Shown: piece by piece, positions 1-5,802 of the stretch | Numbering within the stretch: the first letter of the stretch is position 1 | How the letters are laid out: each line of letters opens with the position of its first letter | Source: Gammaproteobacteria bacterium | GTDB taxonomy: Bacteria > Pseudomonadota > Gammaproteobacteria > DSM-26407 | Direction: 5' to 3' | DNA length: 5,802 nt | Assembly: GCA_028694565.1 (NCBI GenBank) | Contig: JAQVKR010000191.1 | Span: forward strand, 1 to 5,802 | Notes under the pieces: generated by a model | The model's database searches: none | What the model was told of the DNA's origin: nothing | The model's input: the letters and a program-made list of their open reading frames with translations, nothing else | Program-made: the position numbers and the translations under genes

Positions 1-3000
1 GCGGACCTGGTCGTGGCCGGTGTACTGGCGCACCCCCTTCCGGATCTCCTCCTGCTTGCGGAACCGCACCTGGGTGGCGATGTCCGGGCGGGAGATGGCG
101 AAGGTGCCGGCCTCGCCGCAGCAGCGATCGGACAGCCGCACCTCCTGGCCCATGAGCTTCGCCGCCACCTGGGTGGGATTGTAGGTCTTCATGGGGGTGT
201 GGCACGGGTCGTGGTAGAGGTACTGCACCCCTTCCACGCCCTCCAGCGCCCGGCCCTTCTCCATCAGGTACTCGTGGATGTCCAGCAGCCGGCAGCCGGG
301 GAAGATCTGCTCGAACTGGTAGGTGAGCAGCTGATCCATGCAGGTGCCGCAGGAGACGATGACGGTCTTGATGTCGAGGTAGTTGAGGGTGTTGGCCACG
401 CGGTGGAACAGCACCCGGTTGTCGGTGGAGATCCGCTGGCCGCGGGCCTCGTCGCCGGAGGCCGACTGGGGATAGCCGCAGCAGAGGTAGCCCGGCGGCA
501 GCACCGTCTGCACACCCACGTCGTAGAGCATGGCCAGCGTCGCCAGCCCGACCTGGCTGAACAGCCGCTCGGAGCCGCAGCCGGGGAAGTAGAACACCGC
601 CTCGGACTCCTCGGTCACCCGCCGCGGGTCGCGCAGGATGGGCACGGTCTTGGCGTCCTCCACCCCCAGCAGGCCGCGCATGGTCTGGGTGGGCAACCCC
701 GCCGGCATGGGCTTCTTCATGAAGTGCACCACCTGGGCGGGAATGGCGGTGCGGCCGGTGGTGCCGGCCGGGCGGGATTCGCCCGCGGCGGGCCGGAAGC
801 GGCGGTAGACGCCGTGGGCCAGCCGCTGGGCGGCGTAGCCCCACTCGATGAGGCCCTTGCGCATCACCTTGATGGTGGCCGGATCGGTGACGTTGAGGAA
901 CGCCATGGACATCCAGGTGCCGGGATTGAGGCGCTTCTTGCCCTGGGCGCGCAGGATGCCGCGCATCTTCACGGTCACGTCGCCGAAGTCGATGTTCACC
1001 GGGCAGGGGTTGAGGCAGCGGTGGCAGACCGTGCAGTGATCGGCCACGTCGTTCATCTCGGCGAAGTGGCGCACGGAGATGCCGCGCCGGGTCTGCTCCT
1101 CGTAGAGGAACGCCTCGATGATGAGGCCGGTGGCGAGAATCTTGTTGCGCGGCGAGTAGAGCAGGTTGGCCCGCGGCACGTGGGTGGTGCAGACCGGCTT
1201 GCACTTGCCGCAGCGCAGGCAGTCCTTGATGTCGTTGTTGAGATTGCCCAGGGCGCTCGCCTCGAGAATCAGCGCCTCCTGCTCCACCAGGCGCAGCGAC
1301 GGGGTATAGGCGTTCTCCAGCCCCGAGCCGGGCATCAGCTTGCCGCGGTTGAAGCGCCCCTCGGGGTCGACCCGCCGCTTGTACTCGGCGAAGGCCTCGA
1401 CCGTCCCTGCGTCCAGGTACTGCATCTTGGTCAGGCCGATGCCGTGCTCGCCGGAGATGACCCCGCCCAGGCTGCGCGCCAGGGCCATGACCCGGTCCAC
1501 GATGCGATCGGCCTCGCGCAGCATCCCGTAGTCGTTGGAGTTGACCGGGATGTTGGTGTGGACGTTGCCGTCGCCGGCGTGCATGTGGGTGGCCACGAAC
1601 AGCCGGCCGGTGCGGATGCCGGCATGGATGGCGTCGAACCGGCGGCAGACCGGCTCGAGCATGCGCCCGGTGAAGATCTCCTTCAGCGGCCGCTCGACGC
1701 CGCGGCGGTAGGAGATGCGCACATCGCGCCGCTGCAGCAGGTCGAACAGCGTGTCGCCGGGCCGCACCCGCTCCCGCTCGGCCTCGGTGAGCAGTTCGGG
1801 ATTGTCAGCCGCCGGGGCGTCGAGCCGCTCCAGCAGGGCGCGCCAGCGCTCGCGCACCCGCTCCAGCAGATCCACCGCGGCCTCCTTCTTGGCGGCGATG
1901 ATGGCGTCGTTCTCGGCGCTCTCCTCCAGGCCCGGCAGCTGGCGCAGCTCGGGCATGCCCCCGCCCAGGTAGCCGAGCACGCCATCGATCATCCGCAGCT
2001 TGTTGCGGGTCGACTGCTCGATGTTGATGCGCTCGATGCCGTCGTTGTACTCGGAGAGGCGATCCAGCGGAATCACCACGTCCTCGTTGATCTTGAAGGC
2101 GTTGGTATGGGCGGCGATGGCGGCGGTCCGCGAACGGTCGGCCCAGAACCGGGCGCGCGCCTCCGGGCTGACGGCCACGAAACCCTCGCCGTCGCGGGCG
2201 TTGCACAGGCGCACGATATGGGAGGCCGCCTCGGCCACCGCCTCCTCGCCCTCGGAGGAGATGTCCGCCAGCAGCACCATCTTGGGCAGCTCCGGGCGCG
2301 GCGCCTTGGTGCTGTACTTCACCGCCCGCACGTAGCGCTCGTCGAGATGCTCCAGCCCGGTGAGGTGCACGTCCGGCAGGCTGTCGAGGTACTCCTTCAC
2401 CTCCACGATGGCCGGCACGGCGTTCTTCAGGTTGGCGCCGAAGAACTCCAGGCAGACGGTGCGCAGGTGCCTGGGCTGCCGGTGCAGGATGAAGACCGCG
2501 GAGGTGATGAGCCCGTCGCAACCCTCCTTCTGGATGCCGGGCAGCCCGCCCAGGAACTTGTTGGTGACATCCTTGCCCAGCCCGCGGTGGCGGAACTCGC
2601 TGCCCGGGATGCGGAGGATTTCCGGCTCGCCCGACAGCGTCCGGCCGTCGGCGGCGAAGCGGGTGATGCGGAACTCCGCCATCTCCTGGTCGTGGATCTT
2701 GCCCAGGTTGTGGTTGAGCCGCTCCACCTCGAGCCAGCGGGCGTCGGGGGTGACCATGCGCCAGGAGGCCAGGTTGTCCAGCGTGGTGCCCCACATCACC
2801 GCCTTCTTGCCGCCGGCGTTCATGGCGATGTTGCCGCCGATGGTGGAGGCGTCCTGGGAGGTGGGATCCACGGCGAAGATGTAGCCGTGGGCGCCGGCCA
2901 GCTCGGAGACCCGCCGGGTCACCACGCCCGCCTCCACCCGGACGGTGGGCACGGGCTCGGCGACGCCGGGCAGGCGGTCGAGGGTCACCTCGCCGATGCC

Positions 3001-3666
3001 CTCCAGCTTCTCGGTGTTCACCACCGCCGTGTCGGCATGCAGGGGCACGGCGCTGCCGGTGTAGCCGGTGCCGCCGCCGCGGGGGATGATGGTGAGCCCG
3101 AGCTCGATGCAGGCCTCCACCACCTTCAGGGTCTCGGCCTCCGTGTCGGGCGAGAGCACCACGAAGGGGTACTCCACGCGCCAGTCGGTGGCGTCGGTGA
3201 CGTGGGAGACCCGGGCCAGGCCGTCGAAGCCGATATTGTCCTTGCGGGTCACCCGGCTGAGGCGCCGGAAGGCGCGTCGGCGCAGCTCCGCCTGGCGCTC
3301 CCGCCCCCCCTCGAAGGCGCGGATCGCCTCCCGGGCCCGCTCCGCCAGCCGCAGGGCCAGCTGATTGCCCTCGGCCCGCGCGACGATCTGGTCCAGGCGA
3401 TGGTGCAGGGCATGCACCAGCGACTGCCAGCGCTTGGGATTCTCCAGCAGGTCGTCCTGGATGTAGGGGTTGCGGGTGATGACCCACATGTCCCCCAGCA
3501 CCTCGAACAGCATGCGCGCCGAACGGCCGGTGCGGCGCTGTCCGCGCAGCTCGTTGAGGACGTCCCACATATCCTCCCCGAGGAAGCGGATGACGATCTC
3601 GCGGTCGGAGAAGGAGGTGTAGTTGTACGGGATTTCGCGAATGCGCGCGACGCTGTCCGGGCTCAT
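1..3666 (-). CDS. FAD/4Fe-4S 2-hydroxyacid dehydrogenase-like oxidoreductase, DUF3683 type (C-terminus beyond window)
   Basis: The minus strand is open for 1222 codons and leaves the window without a stop. Residues 1-140 match the DUF3683-type N-terminus ([17 protein letters not shown] near the start). The FAD-binding domain (about 165-395) has the RGGGTGYTG loop at 196-204 and [10 protein letters not shown] at 277-286. The FAD-oxidase C-terminal domain follows, with HAGDGNVH at 696-703, GEHGIG at 739-744 and FNRGKLMPG at 772-780. Two 4Fe-4S motifs (CxxCxxCxxxC) lie at C816-C826 and C878-C888. The first CCG domain has C1030, C1062/C1063 and C1106/C1109; the second has C1155 and C1182/C1183, and its final CxxC should lie off the left edge. 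The protein resembles GlcD fused to GlcF, or E. coli YdiJ with extra domains. It probably oxidises a D-2-hydroxyacid and passes electrons through the clusters to a membrane acceptor; the substrate cannot be read from sequence. ATG 3666 was chosen for the conserved N-terminus. It has no clear Shine-Dalgarno; GTG at 3714 is an in-frame alternative. No frameshift is seen. Confidence 0.93.
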   Translation of the reverse strand, partial: MSPDSVARIREIPYNYTSFSDREIVIRFLGEDMWDVLNELRGQRRTGRSARMLFEVLGDMWVITRNPYIQDDLLENPKRWQSLVHALHHRLDQIVARAEGNQLALRLAERAREAIRAFEGGRERQAELRRRAFRRLSRVTRKDNIGFDGLARVSHVTDATDWRVEYPFVVLSPDTEAETLKVVEACIELGLTIIPRGGGTGYTGSAVPLHADTAVVNTEKLEGIGEVTLDRLPGVAEPVPTVRVEAGVVTRRVSELAGAHGYIFAVDPTSQDASTIGGNIAMNAGGKKAVMWGTTLDNLASWRMVTPDARWLEVERLNHNLGKIHDQEMAEFRITRFAADGRTLSGEPEILRIPGSEFRHRGLGKDVTNKFLGGLPGIQKEGCDGLITSAVFILHRQPRHLRTVCLEFFGANLKNAVPAIVEVKEYLDSLPDVHLTGLEHLDERYVRAVKYSTKAPRPELPKMVLLADISSEGEEAVAEAASHIVRLCNARDGEGFVAVSPEARARFWADRSRTAAIAAHTNAFKINEDVVIPLDRLSEYNDGIERINIEQSTRNKLRMIDGVLGYLGGGMPELRQLPGLEESAENDAIIAAKKEAAVDLLERVRERWRALLERLDAPAADNPELLTEAERERVRPGDTLFDLLQRRDVRISYRRGVERPLKEIFTGRMLEPVCRRFDAIHAGIRTGRLFVATHMHAGDGNVHTNIPVNSNDYGMLREADRIVDRVMALARSLGGVISGEHGIGLTKMQYLDAGTVEAFAEYKRRVDPEGRFNRGKLMPGSGLENAYTPSLRLVEQEALILEASALGNLNNDIKDCLRCGKCKPVCTTHVPRANLLYSPRNKILATGLIIEAFLYEEQTRRGISVRHFAEMNDVADHCTVCHRCLNPCPVNIDFGDVTVKMRGILRAQGKKRLNPGTWMSMAFLNVTDPATIKVMRKGLIEWGYAAQRLAHGVYRRFRPAAGESRPAGTTGRTAIPAQVVHFMKKPMPAGLPTQTMRGLLGVEDAKTVPILRDPRRVTEESEAVFYFPGCGSERLFSQVGLATLAMLYDVGVQTVLPPGYLCCGYPQSASGDEARGQRISTDNRVLFHRVANTLNYLDIKTVIVSCGTCMDQLLTYQFEQIFPGCRLLDIHEYLMEKGRALEGVEGVQYLYHDPCHTPMKTYNPTQVAAKLMGQEVRLSDRCCGEAGTFAISRPDIATQVRFRKQEEIRKGVRQYTGHDQVR

Positions 3667-3757
3667 GGAGGCGATAGAAAAAACTGATGTGCTGCAAAGC
3701 GGCGATCCTAACACAGGCAGCGGCGGCCGATTCCATGAAATTTGTCCGATAGGCCCC

Positions 3758-3796
3758 TCGATTCCCGCCGGGGCGCGATCCGGGGCGGGGAATCGA
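3758..3796. repeat. 9-bp perfect inverted repeat (TCGATTCCC / GGGAATCGA)
   Basis: The arms are 3758-3766 and 3788-3796. After a one-base bulge at 3787, a further three pairs (3767-3769 with 3784-3786) extend the stem, leaving a 14-base loop. There is no T-run after either arm, so it does not look like an intrinsic terminator. It could be an operator, or a hairpin in the 5' leader of the minus-strand oxidoreductase mRNA if transcription starts upstream of it. Confidence 0.5.
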
Positions 3797-3802
3797 TATC
3801 CT

Positions 3803-3817
3803 GCCGGTGGGACCGGC
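3803..3817. repeat. Palindrome GCCGGT-GGG-ACCGGC (operator-like, copy 1)
   Basis: Six-base arms surround a three-base spacer. The core CCGGT-N3-ACCGG recurs at 3888-3900, 84 bp downstream (about eight helical turns). Such a pair could be two sites for one dimeric regulator acting on both divergent genes. High GC makes short CCGG-type palindromes common, so the evidence is modest. Confidence 0.3.
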
Positions 3818-3855
3818 GCCGAATCGCCGGCACGCGCCCCCGCGCCCCCGCGGCC

Positions 3856-3895
3856 CTGTCACACGGCCGTAGCGAGCGCTTCACGAGCCGGTCAC
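3856..3895 (+). promoter_or_regulatory. Pho-box-like array of 7-bp repeats with 11-bp period
   Basis: The classic PhoB site has direct CTGTCAC-like 7-mers separated by 4 bp, that is, an 11-bp period. Here CTGTCAC at 3856 matches all seven bases, CCGTAGC at 3867 matches four, GCTTCAC at 3878 matches four (it keeps TCAC), and CGGTCAC at 3889 matches six. The TCAC cores at 3859, 3881 and 3892 are 22 and 11 bp apart, so they share one phase. The array has the same orientation as the glycosyltransferase gene and ends 22 bp before its ATG. Two of the four units are weak, so this is a candidate site only. The last unit overlaps the palindrome at 3888-3900, which is a competing reading. Confidence 0.35.
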
Positions 3896-3900
3896 ACCGG
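3888..3900. repeat. Palindrome CCGGT-CAC-ACCGG (operator-like, copy 2)
   Basis: Five-base arms with a three-base spacer repeat the core seen at 3804-3816. It sits just upstream of the possible -10 element, where a bound protein could block or recruit RNA polymerase. It overlaps the strongest downstream Pho-box-like unit, and only one of the two readings need be true. Confidence 0.3.
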
Positions 3901-3905
3901 TCGCC

Positions 3906-3911
3906 TAGAGT
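3906..3911 (+). promoter_or_regulatory. Possible -10 element TAGAGT for the glycosyltransferase operon
   Basis: TAGAGT matches four of six bases of TATAAT, including the important TA start and final T. It begins after a 10-bp gap from the last Pho-box-like unit, the distance expected when PhoB replaces a -35 box. Transcription would then start about at the ATG at 3918, giving a leaderless or nearly leaderless mRNA. No good -35 hexamer is visible. Confidence 0.3.
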
Positions 3912-3917
3912 CGCCCC

Positions 3918-5153
3918 ATGGACGCCCCCGTTCCCACCTCCGGCACGGCCGCGGAGGCCTCGCCCCGGCTGCGCGTCGCCATCGTGACCGAGACCTACCC
4001 GCCCGAGATCAATGGCGTGGCCATGACCGTTGCGCGGCTGGTCGGCGGGCTGCTGGAACGGGGCCACCAGGTGGACCTGGTCCGCCCGAGCCAGCGCCGC
4101 GGCGATCGCCCGGCGGCGGGCACGAACCTGCGCGAGCTGCTCACGCCCGGGCTCGGCATCCCGGGCTATCCCGGCCTGCGCTTCGGCATCCCCATGCGCC
4201 GCTGGCTGACGGCGCGCTGGCTCGAGTCGCCCGTGGACGTGGTGCACGTGGACACGGAGGGTCCGCTGGGCTGGTCGGCGCTCGCCGCGGCCCGGCGCCT
4301 GGCGCTGCCCGCGGTCACCAGCTTCCACACCAATTTCCACCAGTACAGCGCCCACTACGGGCTCGGCCTGCTGCGACGGCCGGTGGGCGGCTACCTGCGC
4401 CGTTTCCATGACCGCGCCCGCTGCACCCTGGTGCCCACCCGGGAGCTGGCCGGCGAGCTGGCCGGCCATGGCTTCCGCCACCTGGAGGTGCTGGGACGGG
4501 GGGTCGACACACGGCTGTTCCATCCCGGCCGCCGGAGCGAGGCGCTGCGGCGCGGCTGGGGCGTGCGCGGCCGCGACCTGGTGGCGCTCTACGTCGGCCG
4601 GCTCGCCCCGGAGAAGAACCTGGAGGCCGCGGTGCGCTGGTTCCATGCCATGCGCGCGGCCGAGCGGCGGGTCCGCCTGGTGATGGTGGGCGACGGACCG
4701 CTGCGGGCGCGGCTCGCCGCCGAGCACCCGGACATCGTCTTCTGCGGCATGCGCGGCGGCGAGGATCTCGCCGCCCACTACGCGTCGTCCGACCTGTTCC
4801 TGTTCCCGAGCCTGACCGAGACCTTCGGCAACGTGGTGCTCGAGGCCATGGCCAGCGGCCTCCCGGTGGTGGCCTATCACACCGCGGCGGCCCGCGAGTA
4901 CGTCATCCACCAGTGGTCGGGGCTGCTGGCAGCGCCCGGGGAGGAGCAGGCGCTGGCCCGGGCCGCGGCGGCGCTGGCCCGCGACCCGGTGCGGGTCCGG
5001 CGCCTCGGGGCCCGGGCCCGGTTCGGGGTGCAGAAAGCCGACTGGCAGCGGATCCATGAGCGATTCGAGGCGCTGCTGCTGCGCCAGGTGCACGACCACG
5101 CGACCCCGGCGCATACCGCGCAACCCTGGCCCGCGACAGGAGGCCGCCCATGA
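3918..5153 (+). CDS. GT4-family (GT-B fold) glycosyltransferase, probably lipid-modifying
   Basis: This 411-residue protein is a soluble or membrane-peripheral sugar transferase using an activated sugar donor. The N-terminal acceptor half (about 18-190) opens with a strand-loop of the type VAIVTETYPPEINGVAMTV (20-38) and has the conserved SFHTNF at 135-140. The C-terminal donor-binding half (about 195-385) has VGRLAPEKN at 226-234 (R228 and K233 for the donor phosphates), VGDGP at 257-261 and the EX7E motif E301-E309. Its N-terminus resembles mannosyl/glucosyltransferases of the MgtA, SqdX and Agt types that glycosylate lipids; donor and acceptor are not determined. Residues 1-17 and the tail after about 388 look disordered. 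There is no signal peptide or membrane segment. ATG 3918 is the first possible start, because TAG at 3906 closes the frame upstream; there is no convincing Shine-Dalgarno. The stop overlaps the next gene by 4 bases. Confidence 0.92.
   Translation: MDAPVPTSGTAAEASPRLRVAIVTETYPPEINGVAMTVARLVGGLLERGHQVDLVRPSQRRGDRPAAGTNLRELLTPGLGIPGYPGLRFGIPMRRWLTARWLESPVDVVHVDTEGPLGWSALAAARRLALPAVTSFHTNFHQYSAHYGLGLLRRPVGGYLRRFHDRARCTLVPTRELAGELAGHGFRHLEVLGRGVDTRLFHPGRRSEALRRGWGVRGRDLVALYVGRLAPEKNLEAAVRWFHAMRAAERRVRLVMVGDGPLRARLAAEHPDIVFCGMRGGEDLAAHYASSDLFLFPSLTETFGNVVLEAMASGLPVVAYHTAAAREYVIHQWSGLLAAPGEEQALARAAAALARDPVRVRRLGARARFGVQKADWQRIHERFEALLLRQVHDHATPAHTAQPWPATGGRP
5138..5143 (+). promoter_or_regulatory. 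Strong ribosome binding site AGGAGG for the PAP2 gene
   Basis: A full AGGAGG lies six bases before ATG 5150, inside the end of the glycosyltransferase gene. It fixes the phosphatase start and supports direct translation of the downstream gene as well as coupling through the ATGA overlap. Confidence 0.85.
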
Positions 5154-5689
5154 CCACCCAGGCCATGCTGCAGCGGCTCACCGCGCGCGAGCTGCCCCTG
5201 TGCCGGCGCATCAACCGGCTGGGCCGGCGGCGGTCCGTGGAACGGTTCTTCGCCGGCGTCAGCCGGCTGGGCGACGGCGTGTTCTGGTATGCCCTGATGC
5301 TGCTGCTGCCGTTCGCGTACGGTCCCGCCGCCTGGGAGACGGTGATGGAGATGGCATTGGCGGGCATGATCAACCTGGCCGTCTACCGCCGGCTCAAGGG
5401 CACCACCCTGCGCCAGCGGCCGTTCCGGATGGACGCCGGCATCCGCCTCGGCACCCCGCCACTGGACGCCTACAGCTTCCCTTCCGGCCACACCATGCAT
5501 GCCGTGGGATTCAGCACGGTGCTCGTGACCCAGATCCCCGCCCTGGGCTGGCTGGTCATCCCCTTCACGCTCCTGGTGGCGCTGTCGCGGATCATTCTCG
5601 GCCTCCACTACCCGTCCGACGTGGCCGCCGGGGCGCTGCTCGGCGCCGCCACGGCACTGGCTGTCGGGATGCCGGCAATCTCCTCCTAG
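5150..5689 (+). CDS. PAP2-family membrane phosphatase (lipid phosphate phosphatase)
   Basis: The 179-residue protein carries the complete PAP2 signature: K83-x6-R90-P91, then PSGH at 111-114 (H114 is the expected acid-base histidine), then S146-R147-x5-H153-x3-D157 (H153 is the expected phosphate-accepting nucleophile). Hydrophobic segments lie at about 44-58, 63-79, 118-130, 131-150 and 156-174, so it is an inner-membrane protein with the active site probably facing the periplasm, as in related enzymes. Family members dephosphorylate phosphatidic acid, phosphatidylglycerol phosphate or undecaprenyl diphosphate; motifs alone do not choose between them. The start overlaps the glycosyltransferase stop (ATGA, 5150-5153), so the two genes are surely co-transcribed. 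Next to a lipid-type glycosyltransferase, a role in making diacylglycerol acceptor or removing a lipid phosphate is the most economical inference. All catalytic residues are present and the length is ordinary. Confidence 0.93.
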   Translation: MTTQAMLQRLTARELPLCRRINRLGRRRSVERFFAGVSRLGDGVFWYALMLLLPFAYGPAAWETVMEMALAGMINLAVYRRLKGTTLRQRPFRMDAGIRLGTPPLDAYSFPSGHTMHAVGFSTVLVTQIPALGWLVIPFTLLVALSRIILGLHYPSDVAAGALLGAATALAVGMPAISS

Positions 5690-5802
5690 CCCCCGCCCGG
5701 ACAAGGGTCCGCCCGGCGCCGGCGCGGGACGCAATGCCGGGGCCGGCACCGCGCAACAGGGGCGCGGCGAACCCCGGCACCGGCAGCGGCGGCACCAGCA
5801 CG
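5690..5802. other. GC-rich stretch after the operon; no gene or terminator recognised
   Basis: These 113 bases are almost entirely G and C. A tight inverted repeat TGCCGG-GG-CCGGCA sits at 5735-5748, but it has a two-base loop and no T-run. No reading frame on either strand gives a natural-looking protein with a ribosome binding site. A Rho-dependent end of the operon, or read-through past the edge, is possible. Confidence 0.4.

Larger units (their letters stand above)
3728..3826. repeat. Four CGATTC/GAATCG hexamers at exact 31-bp spacing
   Basis: CGATTC starts at 3728 and 3759, and its reverse complement GAATCG starts at 3790 and 3821. Every interval is 31 bp, about three helical turns, so all four would face the same side of the DNA. 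The set is symmetric: two forward, then two reverse. The first three sites extend to CGATTCC, and the two inner sites to CGATTCCC. It lies between two divergent promoters, so cooperative binding by a regulator is a plausible role. I do not recognise the protein that would bind it. Confidence 0.5.

Noticed and set aside
13..3687. 1224-residue plus-strand reading frame as a gene
   Set aside because: Its product is a repetitive His/Gly/Val/Ala-rich chain with no domain, while the opposite strand gives a continuous protein with FAD, 4Fe-4S and CCG motifs.
3667..3740. A sigma-70 promoter for the oxidoreductase gene (TAGGAT-like -10 on the minus strand near 3705-3710)
   Set aside because: The -10 match is four of six and no reasonable -35 hexamer lies 16-18 bp upstream, so it is not better than chance.
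1805..3862. 685-residue minus-strand reading frame
   Set aside because: It is a frame-shifted shadow of the oxidoreductase, rich in Arg, Gly, Pro and His with no motif, and it would cover the control region.
3708..5123. 471-residue minus-strand frame opposite the glycosyltransferase
   Set aside because: It is an antisense shadow; the plus strand carries the conserved GT4 motifs and a tight operon overlap.
5735..5748. Intrinsic terminator after the PAP2 gene
   Set aside because: The inverted repeat has only a two-base loop as written and no following T-run.
4877..5749. 290-residue minus-strand frame opposite the PAP2 gene
   Set aside because: Low-complexity product without motifs; the complete PAP2 signature and a strong ribosome binding site are on the plus strand.
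5734..5802. Start of a further plus-strand gene (ATG 5734, open to the edge)
   Set aside because: The 23 visible residues are Gly/Pro/Ala-rich, there is no convincing ribosome binding site, and nothing resembles a known protein.

Overview
This is a GC-rich window with a very strong bias toward G or C at third codon positions. It looks like a proteobacterial chromosome. The domain mix (a DUF3683-type FAD/iron-sulfur oxidoreductase next to a glycosyltransferase and a PAP2 phosphatase) would fit a halophilic or alkaliphilic gammaproteobacterium of the Ectothiorhodospiraceae kind. That placement is inference from composition and gene families only. I see no mobile element, RNA gene or CRISPR array.

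Layout: positions 1-3666 on the minus strand carry one very large gene that runs off the left edge with no stop codon in the window. It encodes a fused FAD-dependent 2-hydroxyacid (D-lactate/glycolate/2-hydroxyglutarate-like) dehydrogenase with two 4Fe-4S clusters and two cysteine-rich CCG domains. Positions 3667-3917 are a 251-bp divergent intergenic region that is unusually structured. It holds four CGATTC/GAATCG hexamers at an exact 31-bp period, two CCGGT-N3-ACCGG palindromes, and an 11-bp-phased CTGTCAC-like array that resembles a Pho box and ends 10 bp before a possible -10 element. Positions 3918-5153 (plus strand) encode a GT4-type glycosyltransferase. It overlaps by 4 bases a PAP2-family membrane phosphatase at 5150-5689. 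Positions 5690-5802 hold no gene or terminator I can support.

How they may work together: the glycosyltransferase and the PAP2 phosphatase are translationally coupled and probably form a two-gene lipid operon. One model is that the phosphatase makes diacylglycerol (or recycles a lipid phosphate) and the glycosyltransferase puts a sugar on the lipid. The Pho-box-like array just upstream would fit replacement of phospholipids by glycolipids during phosphate starvation. This is a hypothesis: the sequence shows the motifs and the gene order, not the substrates. The large oxidoreductase is transcribed away from this operon and has no obvious functional link to it, although both share the structured control region.
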